Made by a program: the position numbers and the translations under genes
The notes under the pieces: model-generated
The model's database searches: none
The model's input: only the letters and a program-made list of their open reading frames with translations
What the model was told of the DNA's origin: nothing
From: Romboutsia ilealis
GTDB lineage: Bacteria > Bacillota > Clostridia > Peptostreptococcales > Peptostreptococcaceae
Direction of reading: 5' to 3'
Assembly: GCF_900015215.1 (NCBI RefSeq)
Contig: NZ_LN555523.1
Coordinates: 1,225,481-1,289,480, forward strand
Length of the DNA: 64,000 bases
Shown here: positions 1 through 8,629 of the stretch, in pieces
Layout of the letters: each line of letters starts with the position of its first letter
How positions within the stretch are numbered: the first letter of the stretch is position 1

Positions 1-68
1 AAAAACTAGTTGGTTTAGCAAGATATTTATAAAGTAGAATATATTATTATAACTTATGAATATATAAA

Positions 69-125
69 AAGCTATCTTAAAATGTAGCAAAATTTAAACC
101 TTTTTGCATACATTTTAGATAGCTT
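69..125. terminator. Terminator after the FNT channel gene
   Basis: A long hairpin with arms AAGCTATCT and AGATAGCTT, extended inward by AAAATGTA pairing with TACATTTT and a GCAAAA/TTTTTGC core. It lies just past the stop of the minus-strand channel gene and ends the asr operon. Bases 1-68 show no gene. Confidence 0.75.
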
Positions 126-134
126 ATTAATTTA

Positions 135-938
135 TTATATAGCTTTATTATTTAAAGAATTAACTTTGCCTTTTTCACTTCCAAGTATATAAACCCCAAT
201 ACCCATAACTATAGCTCCTCCTACCATATTTCCAAGTGTTACTATAGCTAAGTTGTATATAGCTCCTCCTAAAGTAGCTCCAGCTATAGCTTTAGAAAAT
301 AACACTATACCAAATATAGTCATATTAGCTATACTGTGCTCAAACCCACTAGTTATAAATGTAAATAAACATAAGAATATCATTATTAACTTGGCACTCT
401 CATCACTAGTTCTAAAAGAACAAAGCACTGCAACACAAACTAATATATTACATAAAACTCCTCTAAAGAAAAGATGCATTGCTGGTGCTGAAGCTTTTGA
501 TATTGATGTTGTAGCAAAAAACTCCATTACAGGACCTTTATCAACTAATCCACTTCCTACAAAAAATGCTGCAACTAAAAGTGAACCTAATAAGTTTCCT
601 ATATAACTATACATCCAAACCTTAGCTACACTCTTACCACTTACACCTTTATTTAACATACCTGCACTCATTACCATGTTATTACCTGTAAATAATTCAC
701 TCCCTGTCATAACAACTAAACATAGTGCTACTGCAAAAGATAATCCCATCATTATTTTAGTCATAGGAGAATCAGCTGCACTTAAAAGTCCTCCAACTGT
801 AAATATTAATATTATTCCAAGTCCTACATATAATCCTGCAAAAGCAGATGATACTAAATATTTTAATTTACTATTATTTAGCATGTTAATCTTATTTTTC
901 GCAGCATTAGTTAATTTTTCTAAAGTTTCGTTATGCAT
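135..938 (-). CDS. FNT-family channel, probable hydrosulfide channel
   Basis: A 267-residue integral membrane protein of the formate/nitrite transporter family, with six hydrophobic segments and family-type loops such as FTGNN near residue 83 and GFEHSIANM near residue 198. FNT proteins are pentameric channels for small anions. It directly follows asrABC on the same strand, 20 bases after asrC. In Clostridioides difficile the FNT member beside asrABC was characterised as a hydrosulfide channel, so export of the HS- made by sulfite reductase is the likely job here. Formate or nitrite transport cannot be excluded from sequence alone. A strong hairpin follows the stop. Confidence 0.88.
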   Translation of the reverse strand: MHNETLEKLTNAAKNKINMLNNSKLKYLVSSAFAGLYVGLGIILIFTVGGLLSAADSPMTKIMMGLSFAVALCLVVMTGSELFTGNNMVMSAGMLNKGVSGKSVAKVWMYSYIGNLLGSLLVAAFFVGSGLVDKGPVMEFFATTSISKASAPAMHLFFRGVLCNILVCVAVLCSFRTSDESAKLIMIFLCLFTFITSGFEHSIANMTIFGIVLFSKAIAGATLGGAIYNLAIVTLGNMVGGAIVMGIGVYILGSEKGKVNSLNNKAI

Positions 939-958
939 AATATACCCCCTAATTTATA

Positions 959-1927
959 TTAATATCTTATACCACTCCAATATATATTTTCACTAACCTT
1001 AACTATATCACCTAACTCAATACCTTCAAGTGCCCACTTTTTAAATTCCATAAATCCAGTTCTATCAACAATATAACCTATGTGTTCTTTTCCTCCTGGG
1101 GCATTTTTATCTATATATTCATTAACATATTTATAAGTATTAAGTATTATCTTAATTATAGATTCTTCATCTGCCCAAATTAAAAAATCTTCTGCTAGTC
1201 TTGGATTTTTCTTACCAGTTCTACCCATTATAGCAAGTCTATAATATTTTTTATCATCTCTAGTCCATGCACTAGTTGGACAGTTAAGAACACATTCCCC
1301 ACATCCTATACACTTATCATGATCTCTTACTATTTTGTAGTTTTCCATTTTAAGTGCTCCTGTTGATAACCTTTTACACTTTTTAACACACGCTCCACAA
1401 GATACACATCTATCTCTTTCATATAAAGGAAGTGTCATACCTATTATTCCAAAGTCATGAGTTCTTGCCTTTATACAGTCATTTGGACATCCCGTTAATG
1501 CTATTTTAAAATGTAGATCATTTGGGAATACTGCTTTTTCTATTTTCTTTGCAAATTCTGTTGTATTATATTGAGCCTTTGGACAGACTTTATTACCTAT
1601 ACAAGCACATATATTTCTAGTTCCTGCCGCTGGATATCCAGAGTTTTTTTCACCTTGATTTATATCCATTTTTTCTATAACTGGTTGTATTAATTTATTA
1701 ACCTCACCCATATCTTCCATTTTTATACCAAGTATTTCAAATCCTTGTCTAGTTGTTATATGTATATCTCCATTACCATATTCACTAGCAATTTTAGATA
1801 CTATCATTAAACTTTCAGGATCTACACATCCTCCTGGTATTCTAACTCTAAGAGAAGTTTGATATTTATTTTTAGTAATTCTATAAGCATTTTTCATAGT
1901 TTTTTTAGTATTTAAATCTCTTATCAT
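959..1927 (-). CDS. asrC: Anaerobic sulfite reductase subunit C
   Basis: A 322-residue catalytic subunit of the three-subunit dissimilatory-type sulfite reductase that makes sulfide with NADH-derived electrons. The siroheme/[4Fe-4S] cysteines are visible around C107, C109 and C115 and in GCPNDC (C147, C151). Two ferredoxin clusters follow at C174-C184 and C206-C216. Length matches the family. The ATG is preceded by AGGAGG. It follows asrB within the operon asrA-asrB-asrC-FNT channel. Confidence 0.95.
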   Translation of the reverse strand: MIRDLNTKKTMKNAYRITKNKYQTSLRVRIPGGCVDPESLMIVSKIASEYGNGDIHITTRQGFEILGIKMEDMGEVNKLIQPVIEKMDINQGEKNSGYPAAGTRNICACIGNKVCPKAQYNTTEFAKKIEKAVFPNDLHFKIALTGCPNDCIKARTHDFGIIGMTLPLYERDRCVSCGACVKKCKRLSTGALKMENYKIVRDHDKCIGCGECVLNCPTSAWTRDDKKYYRLAIMGRTGKKNPRLAEDFLIWADEESIIKIILNTYKYVNEYIDKNAPGGKEHIGYIVDRTGFMEFKKWALEGIELGDIVKVSENIYWSGIRY

Positions 1928-1940
1928 AACATGTATCCTC

Positions 1941-2732
1941 CTAATCTATAAGATTTTTAGCATAAGAATAATCAAACACAGGTCCATCTATACATATATA
2001 AGTGTCATCCATCTTACAGTGTCCACATTTTCCAATACCACAGCACATTTTTCTTTCATATGAAACCCATATATTATTTTCAGCTATATCTCTTTTTAAG
2101 AATTCTTCAACTGTAAACTTCATCATCATAGGAGGTCCTACAACTATTGCAGACATATTATCAAGATTTTCTATATTAAGATTTGGTATATACTTTGTAA
2201 CTAATCCAACATTACCATTATAATCTTCATCAGCTTTATCCACTGTAACTAGTACATCTAGCTTTTCACTCCATCTTTTTATATCAGGTTTAAATAATAT
2301 ATCTTCAAGAGATCTAAATCCTGCTATTAACTTAAAACTCTTGCATTTATTAGGGTTATTATAAAAATATTCAATTATTCCTCTAACAGGAGCTAATCCA
2401 CTCCCCCCTGCTACAACTACTATATCTCTTTCTTCATATAAGCTAACATCAAAACCATTTCCATAAGGTCCTCTTATAAAGAAATTATCTCCTATATTAT
2501 ATTTAAACAACTCACTAGTTACCTTCCCTACATTTCTTATTGTGAAATCTATATAGTCATTACCGTATCCTGAAACTGATATAGGACTTTCTCCAAATTT
2601 AGGTATTGATATTTCATAAAACTTTCCAGGAAGCACTCCATCAGTTTTACAACTTACTCTAAATGTCCATTCTATATCTGTATGTTTAACTATATCTGTT
2701 ATTTTTGCTGCAACTGGTATATATTGATTCAT
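1941..2732 (-). CDS. asrB: Anaerobic sulfite reductase subunit B
   Basis: A 263-residue flavoprotein subunit related to ferredoxin-NADP reductase and dihydroorotate dehydrogenase electron-transfer subunits. The N-terminal FAD domain includes RGPYGNGF, the NAD(P)-binding segment is VVVAGGSGLAPVRG near residue 107, and the C-terminal 2Fe-2S cysteines lie at about C231, C236, C239 and C247. It takes electrons from NAD(P)H and passes them via AsrA to the siroheme subunit AsrC. The start abuts the asrA stop with no gap, and its GAGGAGG site lies inside the end of asrA. Confidence 0.95.
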   Translation of the reverse strand: MNQYIPVAAKITDIVKHTDIEWTFRVSCKTDGVLPGKFYEISIPKFGESPISVSGYGNDYIDFTIRNVGKVTSELFKYNIGDNFFIRGPYGNGFDVSLYEERDIVVVAGGSGLAPVRGIIEYFYNNPNKCKSFKLIAGFRSLEDILFKPDIKRWSEKLDVLVTVDKADEDYNGNVGLVTKYIPNLNIENLDNMSAIVVGPPMMMKFTVEEFLKRDIAENNIWVSYERKMCCGIGKCGHCKMDDTYICIDGPVFDYSYAKNLID

Positions 2733-3743
2733 TTATTTTGCCTCCTCTTTAACTAACACTACATCCGCTACTTTTTCTATACATTCTGAAAGTGATATAT
2801 ATTGAGGACATGCATCATCACATCTTCCACAACCTACACACATTTGATATCCAAATCTCTTATTAAAATCATGAATTTTATGCATGACCTTATATCTCAT
2901 TCTTTCCCCTTGTTTTTTTCTGAAGGAATGTCCTCCTGCCATATCTGTATATCCATCAACTTGACATGATGCCCATACTCTTCTTCTTTCTCCAACGTTT
3001 TCATTTTCTTTGTAGTATATATCTTGCATAGTAAAGCATGTACATGTTGGACAGACAAAGTTACATTTTCCACATGCTATACATCTAGCATCATACTCAT
3101 CCCACATAGGATGTTTTGAAAGTTCTACTGGGTTGATATTTTCAGGAACTTCTAAATTAATTATATTTTCTTTAACATAATCAACTTCAAAGTCACAAGC
3201 TTCTCCTTCAAATATATCTAAAGAACTATCCTTTATATCTAAATATATTTCATCATCTCTTAAGTTTATTGCCATTGAGTAATTATCACTTTTATTTGAA
3301 TCCATACTTACACAAAAGCAATTTCTAAAGCTTTCCTTACATCCTATAAGTACAAATTTAACTTTTTCTCTTAATCTTTCATAGTAATAGTCTCTTTCTA
3401 TTCCATTTCTAAGGTATATCTCATCTATTCTTTTTACTCCATTTAAATCACATGCTCTTAAAAATACTAAAAGCTTTTTATCATCTATATCACTTGTTTT
3501 ATATTCTTTTTCCGTAAAGTAAAACAACACTTGAGTTATTGGCAGGATTGTTTCTTTTGCCGAGAAATTTGATTTTTTATTAAATTCTATTTCTTCTATA
3601 GTTCTTATTTCTTCATACTTTGTTATATCTGTATCAGAAAACGTTCCTTTAAACGGTGTAGTTTTAGGTGCTAATATTTTATACTCTGACTTTAACTTCT
3701 CTAAACCCTGGTTAAAGCTTGATTTATCTAACTTAATCTTCAT
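2733..3743 (-). CDS. asrA: Anaerobic sulfite reductase subunit A
   Basis: A 336-residue electron-transfer subunit with two [4Fe-4S] motifs: C221, C224, C227 and C231, and C302, C305, C308 and C312. It links AsrB to AsrC in the cytoplasmic sulfite reductase complex. It is first in the asrABC-FNT operon. A GGAGGGAG site precedes the ATG, and a Crp/Fnr-like operator sits about 65 bases upstream. Confidence 0.95.
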   Translation of the reverse strand: MKIKLDKSSFNQGLEKLKSEYKILAPKTTPFKGTFSDTDITKYEEIRTIEEIEFNKKSNFSAKETILPITQVLFYFTEKEYKTSDIDDKKLLVFLRACDLNGVKRIDEIYLRNGIERDYYYERLREKVKFVLIGCKESFRNCFCVSMDSNKSDNYSMAINLRDDEIYLDIKDSSLDIFEGEACDFEVDYVKENIINLEVPENINPVELSKHPMWDEYDARCIACGKCNFVCPTCTCFTMQDIYYKENENVGERRRVWASCQVDGYTDMAGGHSFRKKQGERMRYKVMHKIHDFNKRFGYQMCVGCGRCDDACPQYISLSECIEKVADVVLVKEEAK

Positions 3744-3773
3744 ATTGTCTCCCTCCTAGAATTTGTTAAATAA

Positions 3774-3779
3774 ATATTA
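3774..3779 (-). promoter_or_regulatory. Candidate -10 of the asr promoter
   Basis: TAATAT read on the minus strand, about 33 bases downstream of the centre of the TGTGATA/TATCACA palindrome. This places the palindrome near -42, the normal position for class II activation by a Crp/Fnr protein. No convincing -35 is seen, which fits an activator-dependent promoter. Confidence 0.45.
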
Positions 3780-3801
3780 ACATCTGATTAACTTTTTAGT
3801 C

Positions 3802-3817
3802 TGTGATAAATATCACA
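3802..3817. promoter_or_regulatory. Crp/Fnr-type operator before asrABC
   Basis: TGTGATA-AA-TATCACA, an inverted repeat with perfect 7-base arms resembling Crp/Fnr family sites. It lies between asrA and the adjacent crp/fnr-like gene. The natural inference is that this regulator controls asrABC through the site. Confidence 0.7.
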
Positions 3818-3848
3818 CTATGTTAAATTTTTGTCTTTTTATATAACA

Positions 3849-3874
3849 AAAAGTACCTTATTTTAGGTACTTAG
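3849..3874. terminator. Terminator of the crp/fnr-like gene
   Basis: Hairpin AAGTACC/GGTACTT, followed on the minus strand by TTTTTGTT, just after the stop of the minus-strand regulator gene. Confidence 0.75.
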
Positions 3875-3887
3875 TTTTAGTTTATTA

Positions 3888-4553
3888 TTAAGTTGATTTA
3901 AAATAACTTGAAAGTTCATCTTTCTTTATATATACTTTTTTACCTTCTATTTTTACTAAGTTCTCATCTTGAAGTATTTTCATTGCTCTTGATAAACTTT
4001 CTCTTTTACAACCTAACATATCTGCTATATATGTAATTGTTAAATTAACATTTAATAGTGTCCATTCGCCCTTACATACACCAAACTCTTTTCCAATTCT
4101 ATAAAGCTTTGCTGCTAACTTTTTGTCAATCCTTATTGATATTGAGTTTTTAAGCTGTCTATATAACCTTCTATTTGTATTTTGAGTATGAACTAATATG
4201 TTCTTAGTTAAAGCAAAATCATCTTCCATAACTTTAATAAAGTCTTTTGCTCTACATTCAAGTATTATAGACTTTTCAAAAGCTTCACAAGAAACTGTAG
4301 TAGTTTTTGATTTATCAAAACTTACTTCATTTATCATTTCACCATTTCTAAGTATGAATATTGCTTTTCTTTCTCCATTCTCATTCATCTTAAAAATTGA
4401 TATCTTTCCAGTTTTTAAAAAATATACTTTATCAACTATATCTCTTTCATTAAATAATATTTCTTTTCTAGAAAGCTGTCTTTCTTTAAGGATTTTTTTT
4501 AGCTCTATTTTACTACTTTCTTTTATATCCTTAAATACCTCTATATTGTTCAT
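3888..4553 (-). CDS. Crp/Fnr-family transcriptional regulator
   Basis: Using the ATG at 4553 (AAAGGTG six bases upstream) gives 221 residues. This start also avoids overlap with the upstream nitroreductase gene, unlike a longer reading to 4604. The N-terminal cyclic-nucleotide-binding-like domain spans about residues 10-120, and a winged helix near 165-205 contains LGCKRESLSRAMKIL. An N-terminal Fnr-like cysteine cluster is not evident, so the signal is unknown. It lies directly upstream of asrABC, with a Crp/Fnr palindrome between them, which suggests control of sulfite reduction. Confidence 0.88.
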   Translation of the reverse strand: MNNIEVFKDIKESSKIELKKILKERQLSRKEILFNERDIVDKVYFLKTGKISIFKMNENGERKAIFILRNGEMINEVSFDKSKTTTVSCEAFEKSIILECRAKDFIKVMEDDFALTKNILVHTQNTNRRLYRQLKNSISIRIDKKLAAKLYRIGKEFGVCKGEWTLLNVNLTITYIADMLGCKRESLSRAMKILQDENLVKIEGKKVYIKKDELSSYFKST

Positions 4554-4563
4554 ATGTACACCT

Positions 4564-5073
4564 TTACTTTTTATATAAATTTCTATGTATTTTAGATTTA
4601 TCAAATCTATCTATAAATACATTTTCTTCTTCACTATATCCTATAGGTACTATTGCATATGGCACTAATTTTTCAGGTAAATTTAAAGTTTCTCTTACTT
4701 TGTTGACTACTTTATTCTTTGGAAATACTCCTACCCAGCAAGATGCTAAACCTTGATTAGTTGCTTCTAACATTAAATTTTGAGTACTTGCACCTAAATC
4801 TTGTATCCACTTACCAGGTTTTATAAATTTATCTTTGTTTCCTAATACTACTATACAAATATTTGCATATTTTATATGTCTTGCTCTATGTTGACACTTT
4901 GATAATTTTTCTAAAACTTCATTATCATCTACAACTACAAATTCCCATGGACATGCACCTTTAGATGATGGTGCTTGCATTGCTGCTCTTAGAATTTCTT
5001 CTATTTTTTCTTCTTCCACTTTTTTATTTATATAAGTTCTTATTGATCTTCTTATTTTTATAGCTTCTAACAT
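4564..5073 (-). CDS. Nitroreductase-family protein
   Basis: A 170-residue FMN-dependent nitroreductase-like oxidoreductase. Family features are the N-terminal RRSIRTY, AMQAPSSKGACPWEFVVV near residue 36, and LASCWVGVFP in the C-terminal half. The start at 5073 is set by GGAGG just upstream; a longer in-frame reading to 5154 lacks this. It sits 10 bases before the Crp/Fnr start, so the two may be cotranscribed. The substrate cannot be read from sequence. Confidence 0.85.
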   Translation of the reverse strand: MLEAIKIRRSIRTYINKKVEEEKIEEILRAAMQAPSSKGACPWEFVVVDDNEVLEKLSKCQHRARHIKYANICIVVLGNKDKFIKPGKWIQDLGASTQNLMLEATNQGLASCWVGVFPKNKVVNKVRETLNLPEKLVPYAIVPIGYSEEENVFIDRFDKSKIHRNLYKK

Positions 5074-5236
5074 AACATCCTCCAAATTATATACATTTGC
5101 ATAGCTAATACCATATTCAATTTTCATTTTATCAAATTTTGTATTTTTTACCAATATATGTTTAGCTAATTTTTATAAGTGTAATATATATCACATTTAA
5201 AGTATTTTTATTTATAATTTTATTCTTAATATAAAA

Positions 5237-5264
5237 AACTCTTATACCAAAAGATATAAGAGTT
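5237..5264 (-). terminator. Terminator of the tRNA transcript
   Basis: Hairpin AACTCTTATA/TATAAGAGTT followed on the minus strand by TTTTTTAT, 14 bases past the tRNA CCA end. Confidence 0.8.
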
Positions 5265-5277
5265 ATATGCTTGTAAT

Positions 5278-5353
<76 letters not shown>

Positions 5354-5554
5354 ATGTAATATATAATATATTTAATACTGTCTTTAATATATTATATATC
5401 AACTACATTAAAAATATTCATATTTTTTATATTCTTTTTAATAATTTTAACTACTCATATTAATTTAGTTTTATTTTCAGAATACATTAATTATAATATC
5501 TTATCTAAAAACTGTTTAGTACTTAAAATTATATTAAATATAGTTTAATATATA

Positions 5555-5627
5555 AAAAATTCGCTACGCTCATGTCGCCAACGATATGACACTCGCTACC
5601 GCTTCGGTCAGATCCGTTGCTCAAAAT
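5555..5627 (-). repeat. Dispersed structured repeat, copy 1
   Basis: Following the pckA terminator on the minus strand is a GC-richer stretch containing GAGCAACGGAT, CCGAAGCGGTAGCGAG, TCGTTGGCGACATGA and GCGTAGCGAATTTTTT. A diverged relative in the same orientation follows another terminator at 58609-58698. CAACG and CGTTG segments could pair. It looks like an intergenic repeat attached to terminators. The rest of 5354-5554 is AT-rich with no gene seen. Confidence 0.6.
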
Positions 5628-5654
5628 GTCCCTTGGTTATAAAAACCAAGAGAC
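5628..5654 (-). terminator. Terminator of pckA
   Basis: Hairpin GTCTCTTGGTT/AACCAAGGGAC followed by ATTTT on the minus strand, 18 bases past the pckA stop. Confidence 0.75.
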
Positions 5655-5672
5655 GAAATTTTCAGTAATGGT

Positions 5673-7202
5673 CTATTTTGATTCTGATCTTGTTGATTGT
5701 GCTAATTCATATTTTGCTAACCAAGCTTTTCTTTCAGCTTTTAATCTAGATGCTAAAACCTTGTATTCCTCTTCTGTATAGTAATTTCTTGGGTTATATT
5801 TTTCTATATCTATACCATTAACTTGTACTGGCACTTCATATCCCCATTCTTCATCTTCTACCCAATTAATAGTGTCTCTTGCTATTTCTTTCATTATAGT
5901 TGTTGATACTTTTATGCTTAATTTTTCACCTTTAAAGTCACCTTTAGCGCCAACACTACCTGTATTTAATATATAACATTCCATATCAGGATTGTTTTGT
6001 AGTATTTCTTTAAGTCTTAATCCCTCTTCTATTTCAGGTCCCATTATAAATGGATTAGTTCCGACACATCTTTTTGATTGACCAGCTTTTGTTGGATCTC
6101 CTGCTGAAGTTTCTATAGATTCACCTAACATAAATGCTTCTAAAGCTTGATCTGGATTTAATTTAACTACTGGAGGTACTATATCATTTCTTCTAGTTAT
6201 AAATATTATTTTATTTGCTTTTTCTAAGTCTATAGTATCATCAGTATTTGGTACTTCACTTCTTAATATTATACCTCTACCATTTGAAGTTAAGCTTACA
6301 TCATCAAAATCAACTTTTCCATCATCATAAACTTTTACATTTTCAAGGATCGCTCTATCTGTTGTAGCTGCTTTATATAATACACCTTGTTGTTCTGGAT
6401 TTAGTCCTTCAGTTTTTATAAAGAATCCAGTTTCTGTTCCTACACAATATCCATTTTCGTCCATAAATATAACATCATCTTGTCTAACGATAGATTTTTC
6501 TTCACCAGTTAAACCATGGTCATGTATAGTTAAAGTTGTTTTTCCTGTTCCACTAAGGCCAAACATTATAAATCCAACATCTTTTAACTCATGATTTTTG
6601 TCATAAACTCTAAGAAGCTTACTTCCTGCATGGAATCCTAGTCCTCCTTCTTCTTTAACTTTATACATAGCCATTCTTAAGAAAGATTTCTTAGCTTCAC
6701 CAAAATAGTCACTTCCTAATATTAAAGTTAATCCTGTTTCAGGATAAGCTATCATTATTCTTTCTGGCCATTCAGGGATATATATACTTAAAAGATCTGG
6801 ATTTTCAGGATTTGATGATGGTTGTAATGTGTTATTCCACATATATGCTATTCTAGCGTATTCTTTAGATATATATAATCTACAATTATATGAAAACTTA
6901 TCTCCCATACCCATTTGACGATCTACTCTTATTACATCTTTATCTTTTACATATTCAATAACTTTTTGTAGTATTTTATCTGCATCTTCTTGACTTATTT
7001 CTTTTTGGTCAACACCAACTTCTATTTCATCAACTATATAAGTATTTTTAGCACTTCTATTTCTAACTTCAGTTACATAACTTGCACTATTAAATTCAGT
7101 TGTTTTTTCCATTGGTTTTGCTAAGTTTCTTAATTCTTGTTCTGTAGGATTTGATATTACATTTTTAAATAATTGATCATTAAATTTTTTTAATTCATGC
7201 AT
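5673..7202 (-). CDS. pckA: Phosphoenolpyruvate carboxykinase (ATP)
   Basis: A 509-residue enzyme interconverting oxaloacetate plus ATP with PEP, CO2 and ADP. The kinase-1a P-loop GLSGTGKTT lies at residues 215-223 and RQDDVIFMDENG follows. Other signatures are the mid-protein GRGIILRSEVPN and GDPTKAGQSKRCVGTNPF in the C-terminal half. It is slightly short of the usual 525-540 residues, but no motif is missing. In a fermentative anaerobe it may run in either direction. It is a single gene with its own terminator. Its upstream region (7203-7430) is AT-rich and should hold the promoter. Confidence 0.93.
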   Translation of the reverse strand: MHELKKFNDQLFKNVISNPTEQELRNLAKPMEKTTEFNSASYVTEVRNRSAKNTYIVDEIEVGVDQKEISQEDADKILQKVIEYVKDKDVIRVDRQMGMGDKFSYNCRLYISKEYARIAYMWNNTLQPSSNPENPDLLSIYIPEWPERIMIAYPETGLTLILGSDYFGEAKKSFLRMAMYKVKEEGGLGFHAGSKLLRVYDKNHELKDVGFIMFGLSGTGKTTLTIHDHGLTGEEKSIVRQDDVIFMDENGYCVGTETGFFIKTEGLNPEQQGVLYKAATTDRAILENVKVYDDGKVDFDDVSLTSNGRGIILRSEVPNTDDTIDLEKANKIIFITRRNDIVPPVVKLNPDQALEAFMLGESIETSAGDPTKAGQSKRCVGTNPFIMGPEIEEGLRLKEILQNNPDMECYILNTGSVGAKGDFKGEKLSIKVSTTIMKEIARDTINWVEDEEWGYEVPVQVNGIDIEKYNPRNYYTEEEYKVLASRLKAERKAWLAKYELAQSTRSESK

Positions 7203-7431
7203 TGTATATTCCCCTCTCTATTTTAGATATCGTATTTATGAATAAGTAAGTACGTATAAAATATATGTGCATTTAAATCTATGTCGTGCTTTAATATAGT
7301 ATACGTATGAATTTAATATTTGAGCTTGTAATATTTTTATTTTTTAATTTTGAGTTGTCCATATATTCTAATGTATTAGAAAAAACTTGTGGGTAAAAAT
7401 AAGTTTAATCATTTTGAAAGGATGTGACACA

Positions 7432-7518
7432 ATGATTTTTAATATTCATGAAAGCGGTAAGATAGCTATGGATAAAATGATTGAAAAATCTAATTCTAAG
7501 GATAAAAACTTTAAGTAA
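7432..7518 (+). CDS. Small protein of 28 residues
   Basis: The ATG at 7432 follows GAAAGGATGTG and opens a 28-codon frame ending in TAA at 7516-7518. The product is hydrophilic and lysine-rich with no membrane segment (starts MIFNIHESGK, ends SKDKNFK). A clear intrinsic terminator follows about 20 bases later, so the unit is RBS, small ORF, terminator on the strand opposite to its neighbours. I recognise no family. It could instead be an sRNA with a chance ORF. Confidence 0.5.
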   Translation: MIFNIHESGKIAMDKMIEKSNSKDKNFK

Positions 7519-7537
7519 AATATAAAATTAAATAAAA

Positions 7538-7575
7538 AACATCCGTCCTCATTAATTTGAGGATAGATGTTTTTA
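7538..7575 (+). terminator. Terminator of the small gene at 7432
   Basis: Stem AACATC-CG-TCCTCA pairs with TGAGGA-TA-GATGTT, followed by TTTTA. It may also serve the thioesterase gene that converges from the other side. Confidence 0.8.
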
Positions 7576-7646
7576 TTAATACTTTTCATAATGAACAACA
7601 TGATAAATAATTTATTAAAATTAAAATCACTTATGTAGTTTCACTT

Positions 7647-8360
7647 TTATGACAATTCTATTATTGCATTTATCTTACCTTGGCTTTTTGCTGTAATAAT
7701 ATGCTTATTATTTTGCTCTTCATAATAACATTCAACCTTTTCACCATACAATATTTCTTTTTTATATACTATTCTTATATTATTAAAAACTTTAGTGTTA
7801 TAAATATCCTCTGGTAGAATTTCATAGGCCATATCTAGATAGCTTAAATTATTCATATGTTGATTTATATCAATATCTCTTCTTTGAACACAGTAGTCCT
7901 TTTTGAAAAGGTAATCTCCACACTTAATATCTTCCATTTCTTCTAAAAATACATTTTTATCTGTTTCTGATTCATATAAATCTGCAATATCTGCTGTAAG
8001 CCTTACCGGTCTTTTTCTGTCTGTATCAACAAAGATCCATCTTGATGTTCCAATTACAATTATATTTCCTTCTTTATCCTTAATCTGAAAGTCACGGTAT
8101 GCATATAGTCTTTCTACTTTTCTTGACCATGTTTCTACCTTTATATCATCATTATATTTAGGTCTTTTTATGACCTCCATTTTCCAATCTAAAAGCATCC
8201 ATGCTCTCTTTTTAGCTTCTATTTCTAAAATTCCATATCCTACAGATGCACTGTGAAGACATGCTATATCTTGCATTATTGCAAGAAGTGCTTTATTAGT
8301 TGCTTCATTATTTCTTCCTATATCCTCTAAACCAATTTTATAGTTACTACAGTATATCAT
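7647..8360 (-). CDS. Acyl-ACP thioesterase
   Basis: A 237-residue double-hotdog thioesterase of the FatA/FatB-like bacterial family, which releases fatty acids from acyl carrier protein. The typical N-terminal region AIMQDIACLHSASVG is followed by RAWMLLDWKMEV and, in the second hotdog, the Asn-x-His pair N166/H168 within DINQHMNN. Length is normal. It is cytoplasmic and monocistronic. The chain length released cannot be read from the sequence. Confidence 0.88.
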   Translation of the reverse strand: MIYCSNYKIGLEDIGRNNEATNKALLAIMQDIACLHSASVGYGILEIEAKKRAWMLLDWKMEVIKRPKYNDDIKVETWSRKVERLYAYRDFQIKDKEGNIIVIGTSRWIFVDTDRKRPVRLTADIADLYESETDKNVFLEEMEDIKCGDYLFKKDYCVQRRDIDINQHMNNLSYLDMAYEILPEDIYNTKVFNNIRIVYKKEILYGEKVECYYEEQNNKHIITAKSQGKINAIIELS

Positions 8361-8629
8361 AAATATTCACCTTTCTATTTAATATATCTACTTTTAACTT
8401 AATATCTTATATTGTATCAAAAATATTTTTATTTCGCATTATATACCAATTACAACATTTACTATATTGTAGGTTTCATTCAATTATATTTATACAATAA
8501 CACTTAAAATCTATTCAATTTCTTTTATTTCATTAAGTTACCTATTTTTTTAACATCACCTGCATTATTTTCGCTACATTTGGAATTATAATCATATACT
8601 TGTAAATTTTTAGATAAAGGAGATAAACT

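Noticed and set aside
4198..4578. A 126-codon plus-strand frame
   Set aside because: It is the antisense shadow of the Crp/Fnr gene, with no start signal.
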